Part shown: positions 36,428 through 46,826 of the stretch, piece after piece
Position numbering within the stretch: position 1 is the first letter of the stretch
How the letters are laid out: each line of letters opens with the position of its first letter
Assembly: GCF_012275575.1 (NCBI RefSeq)
Contig: NZ_NPIH01000203.1
Location: 43,874-107,873 of the forward strand
From: Paraburkholderia sp. SG-MS1
Lineage (GTDB): Bacteria; Pseudomonadota; Gammaproteobacteria; Burkholderiales; Burkholderiaceae
Length of the DNA stretch: 64,000 bases
Direction of reading: 5' to 3'
The notes under the pieces: model-generated
The model's database searches: none
Seen by the model: only the letters and a program-made list of their open reading frames with translations
Told to the model about the DNA's origin: nothing
Made by a program: the position numbers and the translations under genes

Positions 36428-36877
36428 TAGCTTGCGGATCGAATGACGGGATGTAATAACAATCAATGTTAGCACGCGCCCTGGTGTCTTCCTTGCCTCT
36501 CAAGACACAGCGGAGCGCCGTGCCGGCGCGGTATCGATGGAGGAGACGGGCTTCGCGCGGCGCGCGCCTGCCCCATTCCCGCTTATGTTCACGCACGGTC
36601 GTTCGCGCACCGTGCCCCGGCATGCGGGATGATGCAATGCGGCGTAACCCGCGTCGCCTGCAGGCGTACATGTCTTCGCGCGTGGCGCGTGGCGTGGGGT
36701 GTACTCAGCGAGTGCACCTCGCGTGGTTCGTGCGGTCCGTGCGAATGCGCCTCCCCCTCTCCGGCGTAGTGCCATCGGTCCTGACCGTTTCGTGCAGTTC
36801 ACGTTGCAGTTCCAAGTGCAGTTCCGCAGTAGCAGTTCATCACTTAACAGACCCTGGCTTCCCTGAGGAAACCCATC
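36428..36877. other. divergent promoter region hemC / ppc with TGCAGTTC repeats
   Basis: These 450 bases contain no gene. Near ppc, four copies of (T/A)GCAGTTC lie at 36793, 36805, 36817 and 36831, the first three exactly 12 bp apart. They may be a regulator array or just a local duplication. The ppc GTG start is preceded by GAGGAAA. Confidence 0.5.
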
Positions 36878-39800
36878 GTGACGTCTTCCGGATCGGCGCG
36901 CCCTGCCCGCCGCAACACTGCATCGCCCAACGCACGCGCGGCCGACGCCGCTGCGCCCACGAATTCCGCCGCCACCGCTGCCGAGATCGGCGACGCAGCC
37001 CAAGCCGCATCGACAGCCGGCCACCGCGCCGGCAAAACCGCGTTGGCCGCCAAAGCCACCAAGGCCGCGAAGACCTCCACCCCGGTCACGGCGAACAAAG
37101 CGCTGAAGACCGTCAAGGCGAATAAAGCAGACAAAGCGGACAAGCCGCCCAAGGCCGCCGCGTCCGCGAAAGTCAAAGCGGTGGCGACCAGCGCCGTCGC
37201 GGAACCCGCGAGCGCGCCCGCATTGCAAGCCGTGTCGGCCGACACCCCAATAGCCGCGCCGAAAAGCAATGGCCGCACGCGTGAGAACAAGGACCATCCG
37301 CTGTTCCAGGACATTCGCTATCTGGGCCGCCTGCTCGGCGACGTGCTGCGCGAGCAGGAAGGCGACGAGGTGTTCGACGTCGTCGAAACGATCCGTCAGA
37401 CCGCCGTGCGTTTTCGTCGCGAGGACGACAGCGCCGCCGCGCAGACGCTCGAGAAGAAGCTGCGCTCACTGAGCCCGGAGCAAACCGTTAGCGTGGTGCG
37501 TGCGTTCAGCTACTTCTCGCATCTCGCGAACATCGCAGAAGACCGTCACCGTAACCGGCGTCACCGGATTCACGCGCTGGCCGGCTCGACCTCGCAGCCG
37601 GGCACGATCGCCCATGCGCTCGAACGCCTGGTCGAAGCGGGCGCGGCCGCCACGCCCGTGCTGCAGCAGTTCTTCAACGACGCGCTGATCGTGCCTGTGC
37701 TGACCGCTCACCCGACCGAAGTCCAGCGCAAGAGCATTCTCGACGCGCAGCACGACGTCGCGCGTCTGCTCGCCGAGCGCGACCAGCAGTTGACCAACCG
37801 TGAACGCGCACACAACGAAGCAATGCTGCGCGCGCGCGTCACGTCCCTCTGGCAAACGCGGATGCTGCGCGACTCGCGTCTGACCGTCGCCGATGAAATC
37901 GAAAACGCGCTGTCGTATTACCGCGCGACCTTCCTCGAAGAAATCCCGGCGCTCTACGCCGACATCGAAGAGTCGCTCAAGGAGCACGGTCTCGAAGCGC
38001 GACTGCCGCCGTTCTTCCAGATGGGCAGCTGGATCGGCGGCGACCGCGACGGCAATCCGAACGTCACCGCCGAGACCCTCGAAAACGCGATCACGCGCCA
38101 GGCCGCGGTGATCTTCGAGCACTACATGGAGCAGGTGCACAAGCTCGGCGCGGAGTTGTCGGTGTCGAACCTGCTGGCCGGCGCGAGCGATGCGCTCAAG
38201 GAACTCGCGGCCACCTCGCCCGACCAGTCGCCGCATCGCACCGACGAGCCGTACCGGCGCGCGCTGATCGGCATGTACACGCGGCTCGCGGCGAGCGCGC
38301 GCGTGCGTCTGGGCGAAGGCAGCGTGCCGGTGCGCAGCGCGGGCCGCGGCGCGGCGCCCATCCGCGCGAAGCCCTATGACGACTCGTCTGAATTCGTGCG
38401 CGACCTGCACGTGCTGATCGATTCGCTCGCCGAGCATCATGGCGCGCCGCTCGCCGCACCGCGTCTGTCGCCGCTCGCACGCGCCGCCGAAGTGTTCGGC
38501 TTCCATCTCGCGAGCATCGACTTGCGGCAAAGCTCGGACATCCACGAAGCGGTGATCGCGGAACTGCTCAGGCGCGCGGGCGTCGAGGACGACTACGCGG
38601 CGCTCTCCGAAGAAGACAAGCTCGAGGTGCTGCTCGCCGAACTCGCGCAGCCGCGTCCGCTGCGTCTGCCGTACGCCGACTACTCGGACCTCGTGAAGAG
38701 CGAACTCGGCGTGCTCGAAGAAGCGCGCGTCACGCGTGAGAAGTTCGGTGCGCGCGCGGTGCGCAACTACATCATTTCGCACACGGAAACTGTCAGCGAT
38801 CTGGTCGAAGTGATGCTGCTGCAAAAGGAAACCGGTTTGCTGCGCGGGCGTCTGGGCGACGCGAAGGATCCGGCTCACGCGGGCCTGATGGTGATCCCGC
38901 TGTTCGAAACGATCCCCGACTTGCGCAATGCGCCGCACATCATGCGCGATCTGATCGCGCTGCCGGGCGTCGATGCGCTGATCGAACATCAGGGCAACGA
39001 GCAGGAAGTGATGCTCGGCTACTCGGACAGCAACAAGGACGGCGGCTTCCTCACGTCGAACTGGGAGCTGTATCGCGCGGAACTCGCGCTGGTGTCGCTG
39101 TTCAACGAACGCGGCGTGACGCTGCGTCTGTTCCATGGACGCGGTGGCACCGTCGGCCGTGGCGGCGGCCCGACCTATCAGGCCATTCTGTCGCAGCCGC
39201 CGGGCACCGTCGATGGGCAGATCCGCTTGACCGAGCAGGGCGAAGTGATCGCGAGCAAGTTTGGCAATCCGGACATCGGCCGGCGCAACCTGGAAACGGT
39301 GGTGGCCGCGACGCTCGAAGCATCGTTGCTGCCGCACGGCAATGCGCCTGAGCAACTGCCCGCGTTCGAGGAAACGATGCAGCAGTTGTCCGACGCGGCG
39401 ATGGCCTCGTATCGCGCGCTGGTCTACGAAACGCCCGGTTTCAAGGAGTATTTCTTCGAGTCGACGCCAATCGCGGAGATCGCCGAACTGAACATCGGCA
39501 GCCGGCCCGCTTCACGCAAATTGCAGGACCCTAAGCAACGCAAGATCGAAGATCTGCGCGCGATTCCCTGGGGCTTCTCGTGGGGGCAATGCCGTTTGCT
39601 GCTCACCGGCTGGTACGGCTTCGGCAGCGCGGTGGCCGCGCATCTCGACAGCGCGCCGAGCGATGCTGAACGCGCACGCCGTCTCGCGCTCCTGAAGAAA
39701 ATGCACAAGACGTGGCCGTTCTTTTCGAACCTGCTGTCGAACATGGACATGGTGCTCGCCAAGACCGACCTCGCGGTTGCGTCGCGCTATGCAGCGCTCG

Positions 39801-40084
39801 TGTCGGACAAGAAGCTGCGCAAGCACGTGTTCGAGCGGATCGTCGCGGAGTGGGAGCGCACCTCGAAGGTGTTGTCGGAAATCACCGGCAAGAGCGAGCG
39901 GCTCGCGGAAAATCCGCTGCTCGCGCGGTCGATCAAGAACCGCTTCCCGTATCTCGATCCGTTGAATCACTTGCAGGTGGAACTGCTCAAGCGGCATCGC
40001 GGGGGCGATACCAATGCGCGCGTGCGGCGCGGGATTCATCTGAGCATCAACGGGATTGCAGCGGGGTTGCGCAATACGGGTTGA
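36878..40084 (+). CDS. ppc: phosphoenolpyruvate carboxylase with long N-terminal extension
   Basis: This 1068-aa enzyme makes oxaloacetate from PEP and bicarbonate. The catalytic patterns are intact: [48 protein letters not shown] and the C-terminal [13 protein letters not shown]. The catalytic body begins near residue 138 ([16 protein letters not shown]). The first roughly 135 residues are an Ala/Lys/Thr-rich, presumably disordered tract (for example [20 protein letters not shown]). The GTG start at 36878 has a good GAGGAAA site, and no later Met occurs before the conserved domain, so the extension seems genuine. Confidence 0.94.
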   Translation: MTSSGSARPARRNTASPNARAADAAAPTNSAATAAEIGDAAQAASTAGHRAGKTALAAKATKAAKTSTPVTANKALKTVKANKADKADKPPKAAASAKVKAVATSAVAEPASAPALQAVSADTPIAAPKSNGRTRENKDHPLFQDIRYLGRLLGDVLREQEGDEVFDVVETIRQTAVRFRREDDSAAAQTLEKKLRSLSPEQTVSVVRAFSYFSHLANIAEDRHRNRRHRIHALAGSTSQPGTIAHALERLVEAGAAATPVLQQFFNDALIVPVLTAHPTEVQRKSILDAQHDVARLLAERDQQLTNRERAHNEAMLRARVTSLWQTRMLRDSRLTVADEIENALSYYRATFLEEIPALYADIEESLKEHGLEARLPPFFQMGSWIGGDRDGNPNVTAETLENAITRQAAVIFEHYMEQVHKLGAELSVSNLLAGASDALKELAATSPDQSPHRTDEPYRRALIGMYTRLAASARVRLGEGSVPVRSAGRGAAPIRAKPYDDSSEFVRDLHVLIDSLAEHHGAPLAAPRLSPLARAAEVFGFHLASIDLRQSSDIHEAVIAELLRRAGVEDDYAALSEEDKLEVLLAELAQPRPLRLPYADYSDLVKSELGVLEEARVTREKFGARAVRNYIISHTETVSDLVEVMLLQKETGLLRGRLGDAKDPAHAGLMVIPLFETIPDLRNAPHIMRDLIALPGVDALIEHQGNEQEVMLGYSDSNKDGGFLTSNWELYRAELALVSLFNERGVTLRLFHGRGGTVGRGGGPTYQAILSQPPGTVDGQIRLTEQGEVIASKFGNPDIGRRNLETVVAATLEASLLPHGNAPEQLPAFEETMQQLSDAAMASYRALVYETPGFKEYFFESTPIAEIAELNIGSRPASRKLQDPKQRKIEDLRAIPWGFSWGQCRLLLTGWYGFGSAVAAHLDSAPSDAERARRLALLKKMHKTWPFFSNLLSNMDMVLAKTDLAVASRYAALVSDKKLRKHVFERIVAEWERTSKVLSEITGKSERLAENPLLARSIKNRFPYLDPLNHLQVELLKRHRGGDTNARVRRGIHLSINGIAAGLRNTG

Positions 40085-40151
40085 GTCCGCGCACTGCCGT
40101 GCAAGCGGCGTGCGCAGATTGGGCGCCGCGTAGCGTCGAGGTGGTTCGCTG

Positions 40152-40195
40152 CGGCGGGATATCAGTTTGTCGGCATCCCGCCGTTTTCGTTTTTT
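40152..40195 (+). terminator. ppc terminator
   Basis: CGGCGGGAT and ATCCCGCCG form a 9-bp stem with a 14-base loop, followed by TTTTCGTTTTTT. Confidence 0.85.
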
Positions 40196-40210
40196 CGTTT
40201 GCGGCGGCGC

Positions 40211-40963
40211 TTACTGCGCGGCGATCATCAAAGCGTCGAGCTTGAAAGAGTGATCCGCCTGCACGTCGAAATACTGCCGCACTTCATCGGGCGCACCGTC
40301 CCACAGCGAGTGGATCGCCACCACGCGCGGTTCCGGCGTGCGCATGCGCGCAACCCACGAAGCGAACTCGATATCGATGCGCCAGCGCTCGCGAATCGCC
40401 GCCTTGAACCCCGCCGCTTCGAACAACGCAACCCATTCGTCGGCGCGGTAATCGCGGATATGCGAGCCGTCGCGCAGCAACTCGATCGCCTGGATATGCG
40501 TGTCGAGCAACGGATGATCGATCCCGGCAATATCGACGAACAACACCTGGCCGCCCGGCTTCAGCACGCGCCGCACTTCGGCGAGGGCGGCCGGCACATC
40601 GTGCCAGTGATGCGCGCTCATGCGGCTGATCGCCCAGTCGAATGAATGATCGTCGAACGGCAGCGTTTCGGCCGCGCCCTGCTGCGTGCGGATGTTGGCA
40701 AGGCCGCGCTCCTTCGCCGCACCGTCGACCGTCGCGAGCATTTGCGGCGCGATGTCGTAGGCGACCACGTCCTTCGCATGGGGCGCGACCGCGAAACTCG
40801 CGTGCCCCGCGCCACAGCCCATGTCGAGCACCGTCGCGCCCGGCGTGGCGGCAATCGACTCGGCCAGCATCCGCAGATCGGCGCCGGTTGCATGGGTTTG
40901 ACTCGTCAAATACGCGGCGGCGGTCGAGCCAAAGGCGTCGGCGACCTGATCGTGATGCTTCAT
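40211..40963 (-). CDS. SAM-dependent methyltransferase (UbiE/Methyltransf_11 type)
   Basis: This 250-aa class I methyltransferase has motif I VLDMGCGAGHASFAVA, the acidic loop VVAYDIAPQML, and the later DHSFDWAISRMSAHHW and VLKPGGQVLFVDIAG. The start at 40963 is preceded by CTGGAGCC. The gene is divergent from an XRE-family regulator (169 bp apart), which probably controls it. The substrate is unknown. Confidence 0.9.
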   Translation of the reverse strand: MKHHDQVADAFGSTAAAYLTSQTHATGADLRMLAESIAATPGATVLDMGCGAGHASFAVAPHAKDVVAYDIAPQMLATVDGAAKERGLANIRTQQGAAETLPFDDHSFDWAISRMSAHHWHDVPAALAEVRRVLKPGGQVLFVDIAGIDHPLLDTHIQAIELLRDGSHIRDYRADEWVALFEAAGFKAAIRERWRIDIEFASWVARMRTPEPRVVAIHSLWDGAPDEVRQYFDVQADHSFKLDALMIAAQ

Positions 40964-41132
40964 GGGGAGGCTCCAGTTGTGGATTGGGGACAGCGCCGCA
41001 ACAGCGCTGGGAGGCATTTCGCGGTTCCAGCCGCTACAATAGGGCCCGCCGTGTACCGGTACAAGTTAAGCGATTATTCTGGTATCCGCATTACCCCCCG
41101 AAAACAACGCCCCACACGCACAGCCGATCAGC

Positions 41133-41945
41133 ATGACCACGCCGTCTTCCGCCAACCACCCGCCGCCGCTCGACGCCACCCCGGCCCGCGCGCTCGGCGA
41201 CTTCATCCGCGCTCATCGCGAGCGGCTTTCGCCGCAAGCGGTCGGCCTGCCGCCCGGCCCGCGCCGCCGCACGCCCGGCTTGCGGCGCGAGGAAGTCGCG
41301 CAGCTATGCGGCGTGAGCCCGACCTGGTACACATGGATCGAGCAAGGCCGGCCAGTGTCCGCATCCGCCGACGCGCTCGCGCGCATCGCGGTTGCGCTGC
41401 AACTGTCACGCGCGGAGCGGGCTTATCTGTTCGAGCTGGCCGCGCAGCGCGACCCCGCCGAGCCCGACCCGGCCGCCGCCGACGCGCCCGCCACCTTGCT
41501 GGAGACGGTGCAACTCGTGAACGCGCCGGCCTACGTGCTCGACCGGCAGTGGAATGCGCTCGCGTGGAACGAGCGCGCGGCCGATCTGTTCGTCGGCTGG
41601 CTGGACGGCGCGCACGATCGCAATCTGCTGCGCTACACGTTCACCGAGCCGGCCGCGCGTGAATTGATCGTCGATTGGGAAACGCGGGCGCGGCGGCTCG
41701 CTGCCGAATTCCGCGCCGACTCGATCCGCCATCTGAGCGACGCGCCCACGCGTGCGCTGATCGACTCGCTGAGCGCGGCGAGCGACGCGTTTACGCGCTT
41801 CTGGGCGTCGCAGGACGTGGGCGGCCGCGAGGGTGGACGGCGCGAGTTCAACCATCCGCGTGATGGACGCCTCGTCTATGACCAGATCACCTTCAAGCCC
41901 GCGCATCGCGAGGATCTGAAGCTGGTGGTGCTGGTGCGCGAATAG
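41133..41945 (+). CDS. XRE-family regulator with MmyB-like ligand domain
   Basis: The protein is 270 aa. The N-terminal helix-turn-helix includes RTPGLRREEVAQLCGVSPTW followed by YTWIEQGRPVSAS, which is diagnostic of this actinobacterial/proteobacterial subfamily. The C-terminal MmyB-like domain has APAYVLDRQWNALAWNERA and ends in KLVVLVRE. These regulators often control the gene next door; here that is the divergent methyltransferase. Confidence 0.9.
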   Translation: MTTPSSANHPPPLDATPARALGDFIRAHRERLSPQAVGLPPGPRRRTPGLRREEVAQLCGVSPTWYTWIEQGRPVSASADALARIAVALQLSRAERAYLFELAAQRDPAEPDPAAADAPATLLETVQLVNAPAYVLDRQWNALAWNERAADLFVGWLDGAHDRNLLRYTFTEPAARELIVDWETRARRLAAEFRADSIRHLSDAPTRALIDSLSAASDAFTRFWASQDVGGREGGRREFNHPRDGRLVYDQITFKPAHREDLKLVVLVRE

Positions 41946-42156
41946 GCGCGTGCCCGGCGGCGCCTCGCGCGCTCGAAGCGCTGCCAGCCGGACGCCCCGA
42001 CCACGCGCAGGTCCGCAGCGTCTGTCAGCCCCACCGCCAGTGTTAAAATCCCTGTCTTTCCTCGCTTCGGCGGCACCTTTGCACCGTACGTGACGTGCAT
42101 GGCGCGCCGACAGCCTGTTCACCGCTCGCTCAACTGCCGCTTAACTGCCCAACACC

Positions 42157-43563
42157 ATGACGTCCCAACTGCACAAAAAAGGCGAAGCCTGGTCGGCTCG
42201 CTTCTCGGAGCCGATGTCGGAGCTCGTCAAACGCTATACGTCGTCGGTTTTCTTCGACAAGCGTCTGGCGCTCGTCGATATCGAAGGGTCGCTCGCGCAC
42301 GCCTCGATGCTGGCCGCGCAGAAGATCATCGCCGCCGACGACCTCGCCGCGATCCAGCGCGGCATGGCGCAGATCAAGGGTGAAATCGAACGCGGCGAGT
42401 TCGAGTGGCAACTCGATCTGGAAGACGTGCACCTGAACATCGAAGCGCGCCTGACCGCGCTGATCGGCGATGCGGGCAAGCGCCTGCACACCGGCCGCTC
42501 GCGCAACGACCAGGTCGCGACCGATATCCGTCTGTGGCTGCGCGGCGAGATCGACCGGATTGGCGGCTTGCTGACCGAGCTGCGCACCGCGCTGCTCGAC
42601 ATGGCGGAGAAGAACGCGTCGACCATCATGCCGGGCTTCACGCACCTGCAAGTCGCGCAGCCAGTCACGTTCGGCCATCACCTGCTCGCCTACGTCGAAA
42701 TGTTTTCGCGCGACGCCGAGCGCATGCTCGATTGCCGCAAGCGCGTGAACCGCCTGCCGCTCGGCGCGGCGGCGCTCGCCGGCACCAGCTATCCGATCGA
42801 CCGTCACGCGGTGGCGCAGACGCTCGGCTTCGACGGCATCTGCGCGAACTCGCTCGATGCGGTCTCCGACCGTGACTTCGCGATCGAATTCACGGCGGCG
42901 TCGGCGCTCGTCATGACGCATGTGTCGCGCTTCTCAGAAGAGCTCGTGCTGTGGATGAGCCCGCGCGTCGGCTTCATCGATCTGGCCGACCGTTTCTGCA
43001 CCGGTTCGTCAATCATGCCGCAGAAGAAAAACCCGGACGTGCCCGAGCTCGCGCGCGGCAAGACCGGCCGCGTGAACGGCCATCTGATGGCGCTGCTCAC
43101 GCTGATGAAAGGCCAGCCGCTCGCGTACAACAAGGACAATCAGGAAGACAAGGAACCGCTGTTCGACACCGTCGATACGGTGGCCGACACGCTGCGGATC
43201 TTCGCCGAAATGGTCGCCGGTATTTCGGTGAAGCCGCAAGCGATGCGCGATGCCGCGTTGCAAGGCTTCTCCACGGCGACCGACCTTGCCGACTACCTGG
43301 TCAAGCGCGGCCTGCCGTTCCGCGACGCGCACGAAGCGGTCGCGCTGGCCGTGCGTATCTGTGCGGATCGCGGCTGCGATCTCGCGGACCTGACGCTCGA
43401 AGAAATGCGCGCCGAGCTGCCGAACGTCGCGCATCTGATCGGCGAGGACGTGTTCTCGTACCTGACGCTCGAAGGCTCGGTCGCGAGCCGCAATCATCCG
43501 GGCGGCACTGCGCCGGAGCAGGTGCTCGCGGCGGTGAAGGCTGCACGTGCGGCGTTGAAGTAA
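42157..43563 (+). CDS. argH: argininosuccinate lyase
   Basis: This 468-aa enzyme is the last in arginine synthesis. The fumarase-superfamily signature [20 protein letters not shown] is intact, with [20 protein letters not shown] at the start and [17 protein letters not shown] in the middle. TAAAAT at about 42044-42049 could be the -10 element of its promoter. There is no strong Shine-Dalgarno sequence before the ATG at 42157, but the family N-terminus fits. A terminator follows. Confidence 0.96.
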   Translation: MTSQLHKKGEAWSARFSEPMSELVKRYTSSVFFDKRLALVDIEGSLAHASMLAAQKIIAADDLAAIQRGMAQIKGEIERGEFEWQLDLEDVHLNIEARLTALIGDAGKRLHTGRSRNDQVATDIRLWLRGEIDRIGGLLTELRTALLDMAEKNASTIMPGFTHLQVAQPVTFGHHLLAYVEMFSRDAERMLDCRKRVNRLPLGAAALAGTSYPIDRHAVAQTLGFDGICANSLDAVSDRDFAIEFTAASALVMTHVSRFSEELVLWMSPRVGFIDLADRFCTGSSIMPQKKNPDVPELARGKTGRVNGHLMALLTLMKGQPLAYNKDNQEDKEPLFDTVDTVADTLRIFAEMVAGISVKPQAMRDAALQGFSTATDLADYLVKRGLPFRDAHEAVALAVRICADRGCDLADLTLEEMRAELPNVAHLIGEDVFSYLTLEGSVASRNHPGGTAPEQVLAAVKAARAALK

Positions 43564-43633
43564 CGAAAGTGGCAGGAGGCGGCGCGACAGGTTAGCCAGC
43601 GCCGCTTACCGTTCGCATCACGCATGCTAGAGG

Positions 43634-43666
43634 AAGGCGGCCCCGTCAGCGGGTTCGCCTTTTTTA
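43634..43666 (+). terminator. argH terminator
   Basis: AAGGCG and CGCCTT pair around a GC-rich loop that can itself fold (CCCCGTCAGCGGG), followed by TTTTTTATTTG. Confidence 0.85.
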
Positions 43667-43719
43667 TTTGCCGGGCCAGGTGGGCCCGCAGCAGTCTGCT
43701 GCGAACGCGTCGCCGCACA

Positions 43720-43748
43720 AAAAAATAAAGCCCGCACGAAGCGGGCTT
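43720..43748 (-). terminator. minus-strand terminator (distal of two)
   Basis: On the minus strand AAGCCCGC-TTCGT-GCGGGCTT is followed by TATTTTTTTG. It has the right shape and T tract for a minus-strand transcript, although no minus-strand gene lies upstream for 3 kb. Confidence 0.75.
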
Positions 43749-43840
43749 AAAAAAAGACTTCCACCGATGCCTCCCGAAGGAGGCCATCGAAGTGTATGCG
43801 TGTTCCGTGCGCCGACCAACCCGCCTCATATTTCCGGCTA
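43748..43840 (-). ncRNA. candidate small RNA ending in tandem terminators
   Basis: On the minus strand CTTCGATGGCCTCC-TTCG-GGAGGCATCGGTGGAAG (43758-43792) is an extended hairpin directly followed by TCTTTTTTT (43749-43757); a second intrinsic terminator lies just beyond. There is no protein gene on this strand upstream, so the hairpins must end something else. TAATAG with a weak -35 (TCGACG, 18 bp spacer) lies about 35-60 bases upstream of the first hairpin, which would give an RNA of about 80-120 nt. The 5' end is a guess. It is not one of the standard housekeeping RNAs as far as I can tell. Confidence 0.45.
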
Positions 43841-43951
43841 TTACACGCGAGCGCGGCGGTACGTCGAGGCCCATTGCGGGCGAACGCCGATTGCATCCTG
43901 GCGGGTTTTGACTACCATCAAAGCAGGTCCTCTCCATGCTTTGCGCCGACG

Positions 43952-44491
43952 ATGATCACCCGCTCGCGTCACCTTCTCAGCCTGACCGGCCGCTGCGCGG
44001 CCCGCGCGGGCGCGGCGCCATCGCGCGCGCGGCAGGCGCTGCTCACCATGGCGCTGGCCGCCGCCGTGGCCGGCTGCACGATCACGCTGCCGCCGCACGA
44101 GGCCGCCGTCAATACGCCGGTAGCCGCAATCAACAGCGCGACGCTCGATCAGTATCGCGAGGCGGTCGCGCGGCGCATCACCGAGCGCAATCCTTCATAC
44201 GTGCTGCGCGGCACGCCGCAGGCGATGCTGCGCTCGCTGGTGGTCGTGTCGTTCACGGTGGATCGCAACGGGCACATCGTGGAGTCGTCGGTGTATCGCA
44301 CCAATGGCGACGATGAAACCGAGAGCACCGCGCTCGCCACGCTGCGGCGCGCCGCTCCGCTGCCGCACCCGCCCGGCAAGCTGCTGAATGGGCGCGGCCA
44401 ACTCGAACTGTTCGAAGACTGGCTGTTCAACGACGACGGCAAGTTCCAGTTGCGTGAGCTTGCTTCGCCGCAAGCGCAGACGATCGATTGA
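43952..44491 (+). CDS. TonB C-terminal-like lipoprotein
   Basis: The protein is 179 aa. A hydrophobic segment ends in the lipobox VAGC (about residue 47 from the ATG at 43952), so an envelope lipoprotein is likely. The C-terminal part RSLVVVSFTVDRNGHIVESS, followed by ALATLRRAAPLPHPP, matches the TonB C-terminal fold. It lacks the long Pro-rich spacer and the typical N-terminal anchor of a true energy transducer. No exbB/exbD is nearby, so it may act as a stand-alone envelope protein. Confidence 0.75.
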   Translation: MITRSRHLLSLTGRCAARAGAAPSRARQALLTMALAAAVAGCTITLPPHEAAVNTPVAAINSATLDQYREAVARRITERNPSYVLRGTPQAMLRSLVVVSFTVDRNGHIVESSVYRTNGDDETESTALATLRRAAPLPHPPGKLLNGRGQLELFEDWLFNDDGKFQLRELASPQAQTID

Positions 44492-45097
44492 AAGCGGATG
44501 GCTTTGCGGCGCGCGGCGCGACTGTGCACGTCAGGCCGATGTCATTACGATTGCATCGCAGCCTGGCAACCGCCTCGCCACAATTGCACCGCACACGGCG
44601 ATCCTTACGCCGTCATTGCTGCTCGGCGCCCGCGCTCGCTATAATTTTCCGATTCCCTGCGCCGGAGCCTTCCGGCATGGCTCACGCCGCCCGGCTACCC
44701 GCCGGCGCGACGCGACGCCCGATTGCAGCGCCGCCGTGCCATCCGCGCGCGCCGTCTGCTTGATGTGCGATGCACGCGACGTCTGATGCTCAGGTTTGAC
44801 GCCCGATGGCTCATACCGGGCAGTCAGCGCGTCGTGCCGCACCGGCCGCCTCGTCATCCGCACGCGTCATGCAACCCACCTGGTTATTCCCCTGGTATGG
44901 CCACTGTCGCGCGCGACCTGGGTGGGCTGCCGTTGTAAGCTGTCGCTTCATCGCCCGCGCCGCACGTGGCTTCACTGAGCCAGCGAGCGGCGCCGGGCTG
45001 GCGAACCCAAAAAGATGCCGCCCGGCACGCGCCGTCGAGCTTCGACGAATGTCGACGCACGGCGCCCCGGCGGCCCTACGATACCTGGAGACCCTGC
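44492..45097 (+). other. intergenic region with a strong promoter and long leader
   Basis: About 600 bases without a believable gene. TTGCTG (44616-44621) lies 18 bp from TATAAT (44640-44645), one of the best sigma-70 promoters in the window. It points to the MFS gene at 45098, leaving a leader of about 440 bases. I see no known riboswitch. Confidence 0.5.
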
Positions 45098-46405
45098 ATG
45101 TCCACATCGCCGATTTCCTCGGCCCAGCCCAACGCAAGCGGGCAGAACAGCAGCGCGCGGATCATCTTCGCGAGCTTCATCGGCACCGCGATCGAGTTCT
45201 ACGATTTCTACGTCTACGCGACCGCTGCGGCGCTCGTCATCGGACCGGTGTTTTTCCCGCATAGCTCGACGACCGCCCAGGCCTTGTCGGCCTTCGTCAC
45301 GTTCGGCATCGCGTTCATCGCTCGGCCGATCGGCTCGTTCCTGTTCGGCCACTTCGGCGACCGCATCGGCCGTAAATCGACTCTGGTCGCCTCGCTGCTC
45401 GTGATGGGCCTGTCGACCACGCTGATCGGCTTCGTGCCGGGCTACGACTCGATCGGCAGCCTCGCGCCGATCCTGCTGTGCGTGCTGCGCTTCGGCCAGG
45501 GCATCGGCCTCGGCGGCGAATGGGGCGGCGCGGCGCTGCTCGCCACCGAAAACGCGCCGGCCGGCAAGCGAGGGTGGTTCGGCATGTTCCCGCAGCTCGG
45601 GCCGTCGATCGGCTTTCTCGCATCCAACGGGCTGTTCTTCGCGCTGGCCACGTCATTGAGCGACGAGCAGTTCCGCAGCTGGGGCTGGCGCGTGCCGTTC
45701 ATCGTCAGCTCGGTGCTGGTCGTGCTCGGCCTGTACGTGCGCCTGAAAATCGCCGAGACGCCCGCCTTCCAGGCCGCCATCGAGCGCAAGGAACGCGTCA
45801 AGGTGCCGATCGCCACGCTGCTGTCGCAACACTGGGTGCCGACTGTGCTAGGCGCACTTGCGATGGTGGTCTGCTACACGCTGTTCTACAACGCGACCAC
45901 GTTCTCGCTGTCGTACGGCGTGTCGGTGCTGCATATTCCGCGGCAGACGTTCCTCGGCCTGCTGTGCATCGCGGTCGTGTTCATGGCGCTCGCGACGCCC
46001 CTGTCGGCGCGGGCGAGCGACCGCTTCGGGCGCAAGCCGGTGCTGATCGTCGGCATCATCGCGGCAATTCTGTCGGGCTTCACGATGGCGCCGCTGCTTG
46101 GCAGCGGAGAAACGCCGCTGGTGCTGCTGTTTCTCGTGATCCAGCTGTTCCTGATGGGCGTGACCTTCGCGCCGATGGGCGCGCTGCTGCCGGAGCTGTT
46201 TCCGACCAACGTGCGCTATACCGGCGCGGGCGTCGCATATAACCTGGGCGGGATTCTCGGCGCCTCGGTCGCGCCGTATATCGCCCAGGTGCTGTCCGCG
46301 CACGGCGGGCTGCCGTGGGTCGGCATGTATGTGTCGGTGGCTGCGGCGGTCAGCCTGATCGGCGTGCTGTGCATGCGCGAAACGCGCGACGCGCGCCTGA
46401 TGTAA
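45098..46405 (+). CDS. MFS transporter, metabolite:H+ symporter (MHS) type
   Basis: This 435-aa protein has twelve helices. It shows the MHS start ASFIGTAIEFYDFYVYATAA, the loop GHFGDRIGRKSTL, and GQGIGLGGEWGGAALLATEN. Relatives carry shikimate, alpha-ketoglutarate, proline/betaine or citrate. The start at 45098 follows CCTGGAGACCC. It stands alone, and the substrate cannot be read. Confidence 0.93.
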   Translation: MSTSPISSAQPNASGQNSSARIIFASFIGTAIEFYDFYVYATAAALVIGPVFFPHSSTTAQALSAFVTFGIAFIARPIGSFLFGHFGDRIGRKSTLVASLLVMGLSTTLIGFVPGYDSIGSLAPILLCVLRFGQGIGLGGEWGGAALLATENAPAGKRGWFGMFPQLGPSIGFLASNGLFFALATSLSDEQFRSWGWRVPFIVSSVLVVLGLYVRLKIAETPAFQAAIERKERVKVPIATLLSQHWVPTVLGALAMVVCYTLFYNATTFSLSYGVSVLHIPRQTFLGLLCIAVVFMALATPLSARASDRFGRKPVLIVGIIAAILSGFTMAPLLGSGETPLVLLFLVIQLFLMGVTFAPMGALLPELFPTNVRYTGAGVAYNLGGILGASVAPYIAQVLSAHGGLPWVGMYVSVAAAVSLIGVLCMRETRDARLM

Positions 46406-46415
46406 CGCCGTAGAC

Positions 46416-46446
46416 GGCATCGGCGCACGGGTCCTCTGCCGATGCC
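46416..46446 (+). terminator. hairpin after the MHS transporter gene
   Basis: GGCATCGGC and GCCGATGCC form a 9-bp stem with a 13-base loop ten bases after the stop codon; only a weak T content follows (TCAATT). Confidence 0.5.
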
Positions 46447-46627
46447 TCAATTGCAAAGCCGCCCGGCGCCTGATGGACACGCCGTGGCGGCATCCGTTGC
46501 CCTTGCGCTCAAGCTCGGCTTTCGTTCTGCTTACCGGGCATTCTCTGGGTAAATCCCCTGCCTTGCGCGCCTTTTTGACTTGCCTATACTCAGCTTGAAC
46601 AACCCTAAGGCAAGCAGGGAGGCCCGG

Positions 46628-46807
46628 ATGAACATTCATCTTCACAACTCGGACATCGTGATGATCATCGCGCTCGCGCTGCTCGGTGCGCTGCTGCTCG
46701 CGTTGCGTTTTCGTCCGGCGACATGGAAGGGCATCGTCGTCGAAGCAGTGGCTGCGAACGCGGCTGCCATTGCCGCGGTAGTCGCGTTCGAAATGCTGAT
46801 GGCCTGA
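46628..46807 (+). CDS. 59-aa small membrane protein
   Basis: The ATG at 46628 follows CAGGGAGGCCCGG. The product has two hydrophobic segments (IVMIIALALLGALLLAL and AVAANAAAIAAVVAFEML) separated by RFRPATWKG, so it is probably a two-helix hairpin in the inner membrane. The family is unknown. It is convergent with the next small lipoprotein gene, with 19 bp between the stop codons. Confidence 0.65.
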   Translation: MNIHLHNSDIVMIIALALLGALLLALRFRPATWKGIVVEAVAANAAAIAAVVAFEMLMA

Positions 46808-46826
46808 GCGGCGTATCCGCGGTGGC

